From Warburgia ugandensis (taxonomy: Eukaryota; Streptophyta; Magnoliopsida; Canellales; Canellaceae), in assembly GCA_035236585.1 (NCBI GenBank), contig CP141137.1, positions 13,904,327 to 13,968,326 on the forward strand: a stretch of DNA of 64,000 bases, written 5' to 3'. The position numbers and the translations under genes are program-made. Below are positions 11,138-22,797 of the stretch, piece after piece (the first letter of the stretch is position 1; each line of letters starts with the position of its first letter). The notes below the pieces were generated by a model. That model was not told the DNA's origin and did no database searches. It saw only the letters and a program-made list of their open reading frames with translations.

Positions 11138-11369
11138 TGTATTGAAAAAAATGGTTTTTGGGCCCACTTTTTTTTTTTTAACAATCCAAGACATCATCCA
11201 ACCTCAATCAGATGTTCTTGGTACCTGATCTCATTTCTAATGGAAACATCTAAGGCCTTTACTTTTGGGCCTCTTATGGTCATATCTAATTGAAGTAAAA
11301 TCATATGAATGTCTTCGATTGATGAAAAATATAAAAAGGTGGGCCTAAAACACTATTTTTTTCAATACA
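11138..11369. mobile_element. MITE with terminal inverted repeats and TA target duplication
   Basis: The left end (TGTATTGAAAAAAATGG then TTTTTGGGCCCACTTTTT) and the reverse complement of the right end (TGTATTGAAAAAAATAG then TGTTTTAGGCCCACCTTTTT) match over about 35 bp. A TA dinucleotide abuts both sides (11136-11137 and 11370-11371). A 232-bp non-coding element with TIRs and TA flanks fits a Tc1/mariner-type MITE. The TIRs do not match the standard Stowaway end that I know. Confidence 0.75.
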
Positions 11370-11846
11370 TATGTATATATTATGGTAGAAACTCTCTTGA
11401 TCAATCGAATTAATCTAGCATCTAAATGCTTGTACTTCACTCAAAGGAAACAAAGACTCTGGAAACTTTGTATACCAACAATTTATATTCAACTCTCTAA
11501 CAACATGACTGTGTATAGTGGATGGTAAAAAAAAATTCTATCCATTTTACAAATCAGACACCAGTAGTTAGTATCATCCAGTAGAAGAGAATTTTGAAAT
11601 ATGAGTCATCTAGAACAAGGGAAACATTGTGAATGGTTCAGATCTATAGAAATCTAACCCTGACTAGAAATATAGCCAATCTTATCATTTAGCAAGGGCT
11701 TTAGGAGAAAAAACAAGGGATGCATGTAGTATCCCATATGAAAGGATACCCTCCATGCTAACAACTTCACAATAACTGGCATCATCTTTTCTTCTTTGCT
11801 AGCTTTTGCTAATCAGTAGGAGGCGTGTACGTATCAATTTTGATGG

Positions 11847-14111
11847 GTGTTAGCGAGTTTGTTTAGCTGTTACCAACGGTCGACCAGCCAAGCTTGTTTA
11901 TTTGAAGAAAGAGAAGCTCTTCTTCAACTCTTCTTCAAATTATATGCTCCATCAACCATCCAAATGGCTCTGCATTGCCTAACTATGTGGGGAAGAATTG
12001 CTGCAACTGGGGCCGCATCAAGTGTGGCTACAAAGCGTGGGGCTCAGATCGATTTATTTGGTGTCAATATTTAGGCTTGAATTGCTTAGCATGTGACTTA
12101 TAATTTGATCATATGCATAGTTATAGAAGTATATGCGTTTTCATGTAAAACTTGGACATAAGATTGGTAAGGTGACTGTCGCGTTTCACATATAAATTAT
12201 AATACAAGCATACGACAAAACATTTTTTTGCACCAAGGATAAACCATTACTTTTCTTCTTATGTTGTGTTGCAGCCTTTGAACGATAGAGCAGTTTATAA
12301 ATATTAGACTTTCGCACCAATGAAGTGGAGGAGAGTTTCATATGTGTTAGGAACTAAAATAAGTTCGAAGATTCCGGTGTTTGGGAGGGATGCATTTCCT
12401 CAAAGCTCTTTATCTATCTCACAATCAACTCTCGGAAACATTCCATTATTTCTGGCTAAGTTGCATTCCCTTCAAAAAGTATATCTCTCTTTCACTAAGT
12501 TCAAGGGGAATTTTCTATCCATTTTCACCAATCTAACTATAATTGAGGATTTTCTTGTTAAAGAATCAGCTAGAAGGAATGATTTCCTTGCCGATGTTTT
12601 CCACCCTCTCCATCCCTTGTTTCCTTAGATGTTTCATTTGGAGAGTGAACACGTTGTTCAGGTGGAGTCGCATGTGGTCTGTACCTATGTGAGAAAGAAA
12701 CTCTCGTATATATGTAATGTTAGTGCTTGTAAGTGTGAGTGAGAGAGAGATGTAGAGTCTAAGAGAAGTGTTGAGGGAGGCTTTGAGTCTCTTTTTCTGC
12801 TCACTATATAATCTGATCAGATAGTACATTCCTCCTCTCTCGTAGAGGTAGGCATGTTAGCCAAACCACGTAAATTCCTATCTCTTTTAGCGAGCGCGTG
12901 TGATATATTGTCCTATTACAAATCTATGATCCTGACCCTAAAATCTCCCAACCATGAGAGATCTGACCATTTTGTTTCTCCAACTCGGGATCCAGCTTCT
13001 CAACTAGGGCATCTAGGATTGTGAAACTGCAACTCATGGAAAAACATATGGAGAATGGTCTTCTTAGCTTCATCAACAAACAACATGATTTATACTCACT
13101 ACATATATCGTCGAATTCGCTCATCAAAAATATTCTTTCTTAGTTATTGTATGATACCGATGTTTCTGGTCACTTCCACAACTCATTATAACTTGACTTC
13201 TTGCCTTAGTTATCGTCACATATCTAATAAGCATATGCATGCATCACTTCCAGAAAGCCTAGGCAGCTCCTTCCCTAAACTAACCTGGCTTGATATGTGC
13301 GAAAACGAACTATAAGGCAGAATCCCCTCATCTATTGTTGAAATTAAGTCTATACTTGTTCTAGCTAGCCCATAATAACTTGTCTGGAGAGATATCCCTA
13401 ACCTTGTTAAGGGAGATGCTTTCTAGAACTAACAACATGTTGTCTTGTTCATACTTACTACTTTGTGAAAATTGTTTGAAAAGAAAAATATCCCCATCCA
13501 TATCAAATTCTATCATCTTATATTAGACATTAGGACTAATTACTTGTAGGTAATTGAAAATGCTCTACCCATCTTTCTTATTATGAACTGATATACTCCT
13601 AAGAAGTGTCAAATGCAAACTATGCATTCACTTCTTGGATCTATCTTGTAACCATCTTTACGAAACTATTCCATCTTGCCTTAAAAACATTACCTTCACT
13701 TTTATCTCACGTTTTATTCACACGATTTCAATACAAAAGGTTCAACCTTGTTTTACACAGGCTTATCTTTCCAAGTGATTAATGGAATTGATGTTTCATT
13801 CAACAATTTGTTTGGCAACATTCCATTAGGATTGGGTTTGATAAGGCAAGTCCACTCACTAGATTTTTCCAGAAACCTTGTAATGGATCCCATCCCTAAA
13901 TCCTTCTGAAACAAGGAGAATTTTGGAGAGTTTGGATCTATCATGCAACAATTTGATTGAAGAAACACCTCTTGAAATGATTAAACTCAATTTACACTCA
14001 GTTTTTGATGTATCTTTCAAAAATCTTTTAGGAAAAATTCCAGGTCTTCGAGGAAAGCCACTATATTAAATTTTTTTGGCAAAGATCCCATCAAAATTTC
14101 TTGATAAGATG
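11847..14111 (+). pseudogene. LRR receptor-like protein pseudogene, 5' portion
   Basis: Remnant of a plasma-membrane leucine-rich-repeat receptor-like protein of the type used in immunity or development. In changing frames I can read: an N-terminal cap (CLFEEREALLQL, then NCCNWGRIKCGYK one frame over, the LRRNT CCxW signature); an intron-like gap ending TTGTGTTGCAG near 12273; LRR pieces GNIPLFLAKLHSLQKVYLSF (12439-), SLPESLGSSFPKLTWLDM (13240-), FLDLSCNHLYETIPSCL (about 13632-) and, just before the break, GIDVSFNNLFGNIPLGLG and LDLSCNNLIEETPLEMIK plus SVFDVSFKNLLGKIPG. These are the usual last LRRs before the membrane segment. Several frameshifts and stops prove decay independent of the transposon. 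The copia element inserted directly after this portion. Confidence 0.82.
14107..14111. repeat. Left 5-bp target duplication of the copia element
   Basis: AGATG precedes the left LTR and is repeated exactly after the right LTR at 18909-18913, which fixes the element ends. Confidence 0.9.
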
Positions 14112-14353
14112 TGTTAAAGTTCCTTATTCTACATACACATTCTCCAAGCCATTGTTGGTTACTGGCGTATCCCATTTATCTACTGTATATAGTATAATAG
14201 TGGAGTTTGTTAGAAAGTACCTTCTGGAGTATGTTAGGAAGTATCTTCTGTTTTGTTTCCATAGTATATAAATAGTGGTGGTGTATAATGTAATAGAATA
14301 AGCAAAAGGAAAATAGAAGAATTTTACATAAGCCTGCTCTCTACTTTCTGATA
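14112..14353 (+). repeat. Left LTR of copia element
   Basis: Begins TGTTAAAGTTCC and ends TTTCTGATA. It contains a TATAAATAGTGGTGG segment near its 3' half that probably served as TATA box. The terminal dinucleotides are TG...TA instead of TG...CA. Inferred from comparison with 18668-18908. Confidence 0.93.
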
Positions 14354-14365
14354 TGGTATCAGAGC
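14354..14365 (+). other. Copia primer-binding site (initiator Met tRNA)
   Basis: TGGTATCAGAGC directly follows the left LTR. This is the complement of the plant initiator methionine tRNA 3' end region used by many plant copia elements to prime minus-strand synthesis. Confidence 0.92.
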
Positions 14366-14390
14366 ATCACCTCCCGCTGTAGTAAAGCCA

Positions 14391-17300
14391 ATGGCTCGAG
14401 GAGGAGGAGCTCCTGCTCATTAGGGCCAAGGTAACCACAATCGTTTTGAAGTGTTTGACTACCAAGATTGGCCACAAACAATGGATGACAATAATCATCC
14501 GTTATTTTTACATCATGGGGATAGCCCTAAACTCCAACTAGTAACTCAACCCTTGACTGGTGACAAATACAATTCCTGGAGATGCTCCATGGTAATTGCC
14601 CTTGATGCCAAGAACAAGATGGGTTTCGTTGATGGTAGCTGCCCTTGACCACCGATCAACGATCCTACATATGGAGCCTGGCAACGCTGCAACAGTATGG
14701 TTCTTTCTTGGATCAACAATTCACTTGCCCGAGAAATTGCAGAAAGCATTCTATATATGAACACTGCTTTGGAAGTTTGGAGATCTACATGATTGATTCC
14801 ACCAAAGCACCAAACTAAGTGTTTTTCAACAAAGGAAAATATTGTTGGAGTTATCCCAAGGACAAACCTTGGTGACTGAGTATTTTACTCAGCTGAAAAT
14901 TCTTTGGAATGAGCTTGTTAATTATCGACCCATTGCTGCATGTACCTATGGAGGTCTTCGACCATTGATGGAGTATCATCAAGAAGACTACGCGATGTAA
15001 TTCTTGATGGGCTTAATTAAACGAGTCATTTTCTGCTATTCGAAGTTAGATCTTAGCAATGGGGCCAGTACCACCAATGAATAAGGTGTTTTCCCTTGTT
15101 ATTCAAGTGGAACGACAAAGAAACATGGCGTTGAATACCTGGCTGGAAACAGATCATATGACTTTAGCAATAACAAAACGCAGTGGAAATCACTCTAGGT
15201 CAAGGAAATATTGCACTAAATGTGGTGGTATGAGCCATACTGTGGACAAATGCTATTATGTCCATGGTTTCCCTTAAGGGTATAAGGGCAAGATCAATCA
15301 TCAATTGCTAAAGGAATGTGGCACACCGCAAAATGAGAGAGTGGTAGCCAACCAGCTCAGTGCTGGAAAGGCAGAATGTGATTCTTTCTCTTCCTCGTCA
15401 TTGCATAATGCAACAGATGTCATGGAAAGTCTTACGCCAATCCAATGCCAACAACTGATTTCTTTATTGAGTACTCAGCCTTCGTAGACACCAAGTGTGA
15501 ATGAGGAGGAGCATATCAATGCCACCGTCTCATATTTCTCAGGTAGTCTTTTGACTAATTCTCTAAAATCAATTGGTTCTACCTAATGGATTTTGGATAG
15601 CAGTGCTACGTATCACATATGTTGTTCAGCTGATTTCTTTAAGGAAATGGTTCCCGATGATAATGGCGTGATTAATTTACCAAATGGAAAAAGCGCAGTC
15701 ATAACACACAAAGGACCCATTTCTTTAAGTCAATATATTCATCTTGATCATGTCCTTTTGGTTCCAAATTTCCAATTTAATCTGATCTCTGTTGGATGTC
15801 TAACACAATCATTAAAATGCTCTTTCATTTTTGGGTTTGGTCATTGTTTTATCTAAGACCTTTCTCAACAAATAATGATTGGGATGGGTAAACATAGCCA
15901 CAACCTATATGTTGTGGATCTAGAAAATTCCACTGTCTGCTCTTCAACCTTACAGCCAAGGTCCGATGAATCTCTCCTTCTAAAAGCAATATTGTGGCAG
16001 TATCGTCTAAGTCATCCATCATATGAAGGATTCATTAACTGTAGGATGTATTAGGCTTTACTAGAGTTCCTTGTAAAGAGTCGCATTGTTCTGTTTGTCA
16101 TCTATCAAAACAGAGACATCTTCCATTTCATTCAAATAATACTATGTCAAATACGCTTTTTCAGTTAGTACATTGTTGTCTTTGGGGCCCTTTTCGTATT
16201 GCTACCTCTAATGGCTTTCATTATTTCCTAACTATTGTGGAGGATTGTTTCCGTGCTACATGGGTTCATTTGATGAAGTCAAAAAATCAAATCGTTTCAT
16301 TCTGATAAAGCAAATGAACTTATGTCTCATAGCCTTTTTCAGTCTATTGATGTAATGCCTTTGCATTCTTGTGTAGAGATGACCAACAAAATTCTGTTGT
16401 TGAAAGTAAACATCAACATATTCTCAATGTCGCCAGGGCCTTACTATTTCAATCACGGGTTCCTTTGTGTTACTAAGGTGAATATGTTTTGACTACGATA
16501 ACCTAATTAATCAGAATCCTTCCCCCTTGTTGAATCACAAATCTCCCTTTGAAGTGTTGTTTAAGAAAAGACCGAAATACAGTCATTTGAAGATATTTGG
16601 ATGCTTATGTTACCGATCCGCATTATCTACTAAACATGATAAATTTGCTCCTAGATCTCGATCATGTGTCTTTTCGGGTTACCCCTTTGGTCATAAAGGT
16701 TATAAGGTCCTTGATATTAACAACAAAAAGGATATATATCACTGGGAATGTCTTATTTCATGAGGACATCTTTCCATTTCATAGAGGAAAGGAGAATGTT
16801 CTAGATGTATTTGATAACATTGTGCTTCCTAGAACAATGACAGATTCTAGCCTCTCTCAGTTCTTTATGCAGACTAATTCAGACACACAGCATGCCCGTC
16901 CTTCACCTAATGATTATGAACAATTTGCTCCCCTTTGTAATAACGACCAGTTGATAAGTAATAATGGTGCAAATCCAACTAATGCTTCTGGTCCTCCAGT
17001 ACACGACATTACACGGTCTGGCAGATCAGTGAAATCTCCTAGATATCTCCAAGATTATCACTGCTATCTAGCCGGTCTGATTTCTTACTTTAATCCAGCT
17101 GGTAATGGTACTTCTTATCCACTTTCACATGCTCTTTCTTATGATATGTTATCTCCTGACTTTCAAACTTTCAGTTTGGCTATTTCTTCTCATTTTTCAC
17201 CTCCCAGCTATGCTCAGGCTGCAGGTATTCCTCATTGGTAGTTAATAATGTTGCAAGAGTTACAAGCTCTTGAAGCCAACAAAACTTGGAGAATTGTTTC

Positions 17301-18600
17301 TCTTCCACTTGATAAACATCTAGTGGGTTTTAAATAGGTATTTAAAGTGAAACACAAAGCTGACGTATCTGTTGAGTGTAGATTTCTTGGACACTTTTTC
17401 TCTAGTAGCAAAACTGGTTACAGTCAAAACCTTATTAGCTCTAGCTGTTGTACGTGGTATTTTTACATGGTGACTTGGAGGAGGAAGTGTATATGTGCTT
17501 ATCGCCTATCTATAAGGCTAAAGGGGATTCTACTTTACCTAAAAATGTAGTTTGTCGCCTACATAAGTTCCTATATGGTTTAAAACAAGCATCTCGGCAA
17601 TGGTTTTCTAAATTTTCTGCAAGTCTTATTGAAATGAAGTTTCATCAATCTACAACTGATCACACATTGTTTGTTAAGACTGAAGGCTTAGTGTTCATAG
17701 CATTATTGGTATATGTGGACCTCATTATTATTGATGGTAATGATGTTAAAGCTGCTAAGCAGTTAAAGGAGTCCCTCAATCTTCAATTCAATTTGAAAGT
17801 TCTTGGACAGCTTAGGTATTTCTTAGGCCTTGAGATTGCTCGATCTAAGAGAGGCATTTTTGTTAGTCAAAGGCACTATAGATTGCAATTACTAGTAGAT
17901 GCAGGGTTGTTGGATTGTAAACCAGCCAAAACTCCTATGGAGTCTGGTGTTAAATTGTCTTAAAATGATGGTGAACTAGCAGCTGATCTAGGAGCTTACA
18001 GGTGGTTGATTGGTCATTTGCTATACTTAACCATCACTCGCCCAGATATAGCATATGCAGTAAACAGATTAAGTCAATTCATGTCATCTCCCAAATTGGG
18101 GCACGTGAAACCTGCTCATAGAATATTACAATATATTAAAGGAACCCTAGGACAAGGGATCTTCCTTTCAGCTGATTCTGACATTCAATTAAAAGGCTTT
18201 GTACATTTAGATTGGGCTGCATGCCCAAATACAAGATGTTTGGTGATTGGGTTATGTGTGTTCTTGGGTGATTCTTTAATTTCATGGAAATCCAAGAAAC
18301 AACAAATAGTATCTTGTTCTTCAGTTGAGGCTGAGTACAGAGCTATGCACTTGTGAGTTGGATTGGTTATTAGCCTTATTGAAGGATTTGAAAGTTGTTC
18401 ATTCATCACCAGTACTGCTATTTTGTGATAGTCAGTCTGCATTGCACATTGAAACCAATCCTATGGTTCATGAGTGCACCAAACACATATAGATTGATTG
18501 CCACATAGTTTGAGAGAAGATGCAAGAAGGGCTGATTAAAACTTTGTATGTGAGTTCATGCAATTAGCTTGCAAACATATTGACTGAACCTTTGTCATAG
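14391..18600 (+). pseudogene. Copia gag-pol remnant
   Basis: Polyprotein relic read across several frames. Gag: LVTQPLTGDKYNSWRCSMVI (about 14540-) and a CCHC zinc knuckle CTKCGGMSHTVDKC (15212-15253). Protease: WILDSSATYHIC (about 15587-), where the usual DSGAT reads DSSAT. Integrase pieces from about 16040 to 16750. Reverse transcriptase: KFLYGLKQASRQWFSKFS and LLVYVDLIII (17448-17963), in which the second catalytic Asp of the YVDD box is replaced by Leu. RNase H-like: GHLLYLTITRPDIAYAVNRL and SCSSVEAEYRAM (18006-18356). An early stop follows the first ATG at 14391, with many more downstream. Confidence 0.92.
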
Positions 18601-18658
18601 TCACAGGCGAGCTATTAGATGAGCAAGATGGGTGCTCAGAATATATACATGCCATCTT

Positions 18659-18666
18659 GAGGGGGA
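18659..18666 (+). other. Copia polypurine tract
   Basis: GAGGGGGA lies immediately before the right LTR, the expected site for plus-strand priming. Confidence 0.85.
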
Positions 18667-18667
18667 T

Positions 18668-18908
18668 TGTTAAAGTTTCTTATACTACATATACATTTTC
18701 CACGTCATTGTTGGTTATTGGCGTATCCCATTTATCTACTGTATACAGTTTACAGTGGAGTTCGTTAGAAAGTACCTTCTCGAGTTTGTTAGAAAGTATC
18801 TTTTGTTTTGTTTACATCAATTATAAATAGTGGTGGTGTATAATGTAACAAAATAAGCAAAAGGAAAACAGAAGAATTTTACATATGCGTGCTCCCTGCT
18901 TTCTGATA
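18668..18908 (+). repeat. Right LTR of copia element
   Basis: Matches 14112-14353 over its whole length with about 10-11% difference and a few small indels. It is followed by the AGATG target duplication at 18909-18913. Confidence 0.93.
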
Positions 18909-18913
18909 AGATG

Positions 18914-19125
18914 CAAGAAGGAAAATCTATAGTCTTAAAAAAAGATTTATTTTTCTACTCGTGCCGCCCTCTGCTATGCTTTGGGATTTTGGGACACTGT
19001 CATTACTCTCATCTTCAAAGGAAACTGGCATCCGAACCTACTACAGGACCATGAGTTTTTTTATTTCTGCATAATGAAGCTTTTTAGGTTCCTTAGCTGC
19101 GTGAAGAACAAGTGTTGTTAGCAAT
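18914..19125 (+). pseudogene. LRR receptor-like protein pseudogene, 3' portion
   Basis: Beyond the copia element the receptor-like protein resumes. One frame from about 18960 reads ALCYALGFWDTVITLIF followed by KGNWHPNLLQDHE. This matches the membrane segment and short basic cytoplasmic tail of receptor-like proteins (typically GFWGVxGTLxxKxSWR). There is no kinase domain after it, so the parent was a receptor-like protein, not a receptor kinase. The stretch between the last LRR and the membrane segment is largely lost. Confidence 0.72.
19073..19112 (+). repeat. Short sequence duplicated at 21746-21783
   Basis: AGCTTTTTAGGTTCCTTAGC continuing TGCGTGAAGAACAAG recurs at about 21748-21782 with two mismatches in 35 bases. 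It belongs to the 3' end of the receptor-like protein relic here. The second copy may be all that is left of a duplicated neighbour. Confidence 0.7.
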
Positions 19126-19365
19126 AAAGCAAGGAGAAAATAGTACTTGATGGTTTTCTAGTTGTATCCTTCCGCTTGTAGTAGTTTTGTTTCAACTGCT
19201 TGGTAAAGTCTAATTGGCTTCTTTAACCTCCTTCGTCTCATGTGTGCATGCCTATTTGTAATGCTACCTCAATGTAGCGCTTTAGTGCCTATATTCTTGT
19301 TAATGTATTAATGGCTTGAACCTTACTAAAAGAAATTAAGTTCAAATAATTTCAACCAAGATGGT

Positions 19366-20000
19366 AGGTAGTGGAGCAAGTAAACTCAAAATGATTTGCA
19401 AGTGATTAAAAAATATTCGAGTGCAATTGTTAGTGATATTTTGTTTACCTTAATAGTGTTATTTTAGAGGTTTTGGGTTCAAAGAAACAAAGTATACTTA
19501 CATTATATAGGCAGTCAACTCGAATTATTCGATTTGCTGGTGAGTCTATTAACTGGAATGGGTTTTAGAATTATAGTATTGCCACTCTGAAGCACACTTT
19601 TTAGACATGTTTGTTCCATGAAAAGAAGAATTTACACAAATCACTCAACGGCTCTAGATAGTTCAAAATGGATTAATTTTGAATGCATTTTAGCGTAAAT
19701 TTGTAGGTAATTGCGTTGCTCCAAGATCTGATGATGTAAACCATTTGCATGTCCCAGACATTTGACCGAAATGGCTCAGCTATCCCATAGGATGATCCTG
19801 ACAGCTTAATGCGAGCACTTTTTGTTACACTTTCTAGCCGACATGAAACATTTACGTGTGGCAAACCCACATGGCTTTACTGATCTGGAACCAATCCCCA
19901 CTTTGGTGTCACGTTGGAAAAGCATCAATATATATGAGTATGACTATGCCTCAGAAAATGCCAATCCAATAAGGGAAGATTGTAACGCATGTGCTATGTG
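19366..20000 (+). repeat. Diverged dispersed repeat, copy A
   Basis: Shares collinear blocks with 24370-24990: an ATTTTAGAGGTTTT block, a TTAACTSGRATGG block, GAGCACTTTTTG, TTCTAGCCNACATGAAA, AAATGGCTTT and GAAAAGCNTCAATATATA. The two copies are in the same orientation and too diverged to see termini. The family is unidentified. Confidence 0.5.
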
Positions 20001-20918
20001 GAGCTTAATGTAGTGGGCGTTGGGCAACGGGGCTCAAGCTAAGGTTTGGCCAATGTGGTTCTCTAGCTGGCAAGCAAATATTAATTCAGCAAGAGCAACA
20101 CAAACTTCATAGCCATTTCACATTGGCCTTCATTTCCTAGTAGAGCAAATATTTTCTGAAGAATCTGAAATTATCAGTGTATTGTCCCTCGTTAATTTAA
20201 TCTATCAAAATTGTTTTAAGCTGGATCTTTTTCTTTCTTTTCTTGGAACCCTACAGGACCAAAGATGATTACTGTTTGTGTTTTGCAGAACGATTGCTCT
20301 CATCTAATCTTGTCCTGTTAAAAGGAAGCTCTACCCTGATCTCATCTAGAGATTTCGTTTCATCCTAGAAACAGTAAAATTCTTCTACTAGAGTAAAGCC
20401 TGAGTTTTAGGAGCCTCCCTTTATCGGTTTTGGAAGCATAGTTTTCTTGGCCAATCACAATTTACTAGTATGCACCGAACCTGATGCATTAAATGTACCT
20501 AAAGTCATATCAAATGTTAAATTAAAGCTTACTATTAGTTTATCATATAATTTAGATTCATACAGTTTACCTTGTACTGGACCAAAAAGCTCTTATTTTA
20601 CATGTTGGAAAGAGAAAAGTAAAGTATCTACCTAGCTAGCGGTCTGTTGGCTTTTTGCATGCGATACATGGGAATATAGTCTAGCTGGCGCCTCATTTCA
20701 TTCTCGTAACGGGAGTGAGTGCACCTTCAGCCTATGTTTCGGATGATCTGAAGTATTCATTGTCATGCAGCGTCATACAAAATCAAAAGACTAGTAACTC
20801 CTTGTCGATGTGCAAAGTGAAAACATGGACAGATAAAAAACATCAATTTAAAACATCATGGACCTGCCGTGCTCCCATTATTTTCATCAATACGAGAGAG
20901 GCAGAACCTCAGTGAGAC

Positions 20919-21257
20919 TTAGAACACAGTCAGAGACACACTCGAACACCCACATAGAAACAGTGAGAAAGAGACATGACAAACCACGGAGGAGGAGTTC
21001 ACTAAATGAACACGCTTGTGCAATTGCCCAGTACACATCGCAACAAGCCGGCGATACATTTTTACGTAGCAGCGGACATAAGTGGTGGGAGTGATCCCCA
21101 CTGGACAATTAGCACTACCACAGTTCGAAAATGCCCCAACACAATTGTTCACGCAAGTCACTGCAGCTTCTGCTTGCCCATGTACTTCTGATACCAGCAT
21201 CACAAACACCACGAAAATTGCAACGACTCCGCCACACTCCTTTCCCATTTTCATCAT
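20919..21257 (-). CDS. Candidate small secreted cysteine-rich protein
   Basis: A 112-codon open frame whose first 27 residues form a clear secretion signal: basic start (MMKMGKECGG) then VVAIFVVFVMLVSEVHG. The mature part is cysteine-rich: CVNNCVGAFSNCGSANC, later YVRCY and LVAMC. A TATATAAAG box lies 110 bp upstream of the ATG and a GA-rich leader lies between, which supports a real gene. I do not recognise the family; secreted cysteine-rich peptides act in defence or signalling, but no role can be assigned. The 3' half is doubtful. A GTAAAAAT donor follows the YVRCY codons (about 21083) and pyrimidine-rich AG acceptors occur near 20930, so an intron may remove the less convincing tail. A neighbouring frame also reads PACCDVYWAIAQAC. 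Confidence 0.5.
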   Translation of the reverse strand: MMKMGKECGGVVAIFVVFVMLVSEVHGQAEAAVTCVNNCVGAFSNCGSANCPVGITPTTYVRCYVKMYRRLVAMCTGQLHKRVHLVNSSSVVCHVSFSLFLCGCSSVSLTVF

Positions 21258-21366
21258 TTTCAGCAGAGAGAGAAAAGAGATAAGATATATAGATAGATCA
21301 ATGGAGGAAAACAGGAAGAGTGATGTATATTCTTTGTGGGGTGAAGAAAGGATGAAGGATGAGCGT

Positions 21367-21375
21367 CTTTATATA
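21367..21375 (-). promoter_or_regulatory. TATA box of the cysteine-rich gene
   Basis: Reads TATATAAAG on the minus strand, 110 bp upstream of the ATG at 21257. The implied transcription start near 21340 gives a leader of about 85 bases. Confidence 0.6.
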
Positions 21376-21745
21376 GGCCTCTGTCCGGCATCTGAACGCA
21401 TTAAGCACTATGAAAGAGGGCCGCCCTTAGCTGATCTAGAGCGCAAATTGAAATTTTCAAATGCACAAAAGAAGGCACTATCTGAAAGTTGGACTTGTTG
21501 CCATGACCAGCTTTCCCCACTAACGAAGAGAGATCATTCTCTTAATTGACAAGATGAGAAGCTGTGTTCTGATCATTTTTTTCTTCTGTACTGGTAACCT
21601 GCTTCAGACATCCAATTACGCTTTTCGCTATTGCTAACAGAAGTGTCCTTTAAAGGGCCCTACAAAGTGCCCATCTCTGTACAAATCGAAAGTAGAAGGT
21701 CACGACACTACAGCGGGGTTCAGCCTATATATATAAATAAATAGG

Positions 21746-21783
21746 AAAAGCTTTTTAGATTCCTTAGCTACGTGAAGAACAAG
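21746..21783 (+). repeat. Second copy of receptor-relic 3' sequence
   Basis: Nearly identical to 19073-19112 (see there). The surrounding sequence does not show LRR coding remains. Confidence 0.65.
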
Positions 21784-22797
21784 CTTTTTGAACAAATATT
21801 TTGACTTGAATTGCGCATGTAATGGAAAAATATATTAATAAATGAGAGAAGATTTTTCATTCTTTTAAATTAATATGGTTTTTAACTATACAATTGCCAT
21901 TCTCTATGTTTTCATTGTTAATCTCTTTTAGGTTAATTTGGAAAGTGTTACCTCAACTTAATGGGAGGTAAAAATATTTCTGGAAGCCAAATTCAGCAAA
22001 GCCATCATCTTTTTAGGTCCTATTTTCGATGGGCCATGTCCCGAAAATCATGCTCATGTGATGATCATAGCTCTTACTTTTTTGAGCTTTGAGATGTGAA
22101 AATGTTTGGCCAAGATCTTTGAAGATCAATTATTGGGATCTATAATGGATGAGAATTTTGGGGCATAGACTATCTGACCACCATGACTAATGTTAACATT
22201 GTCATAAAGTGCACTCATATGTTCAAATCAATGTTCCCTTCTTACTCATTGATTAGAATTATTGTTCTTATAGACTCCCTCATTTATCACTATTAACACA
22301 AAACTCACACCAATATTGATATTCCAACATCCAATTAAATGTGATTTTGGATGTCCAACAAAGATGATAACAACCTATGTATGTAGAGAATGGGTTCACT
22401 TTCAAGCTTGCCAAAAAGGAATCACACTCATGGCCAAGATTATTTTATGATCAATATTAAGGAATCCAACAAACATGGCACTTAACTATGTGTGGGTTCC
22501 AATTATATTGTTGGATTTTTTTTACTCTGTTACAAATTTACACAAAATTATTATTGAAAGAGATGGAAAGTAAATTTCTAGGGGCACTTGTAGAGCCTTC
22601 TATGAACTTGAAACAGTTCATGATCCAATGAGATTTGATAGAGACATAGACATATAAGACAATCCAATAGACTATATTTGAATTGCAACTTTAGGATCTG
22701 AAGTTTGAAAGGACTGGATGGTGACAATTCTTGAAGTTCAAGAGTGGTGACTAGATGGTTGAGACACTCAAAATCACTTGGTTAGAGATTTGCAAAT

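Larger units (their letters stand above)
14112..18908 (+). mobile_element. Ty1/copia LTR retrotransposon, degenerate
   Basis: A structurally complete 4.8-kb element: LTRs of 242 and 241 bp starting TGTTAAAG and ending TTCTGATA, a primer-binding site directly after the left LTR, gag-pol in copia order (gag, protease, integrase, reverse transcriptase, RNase H), a purine tract before the right LTR and a 5-bp target duplication. The LTRs differ at roughly 25-27 positions by eye (about 11%), so the insertion is old. Every coding domain is broken by stops or frameshifts, so it cannot move on its own. It interrupts the receptor-like protein pseudogene in the same orientation. Confidence 0.95.

Noticed and set aside
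21082..21549. Plus-strand open frame of 155 codons
   Set aside because: Lies opposite the cysteine-rich gene and its promoter; the peptide has no recognised domain, and the TATA box and signal peptide favour the minus strand.
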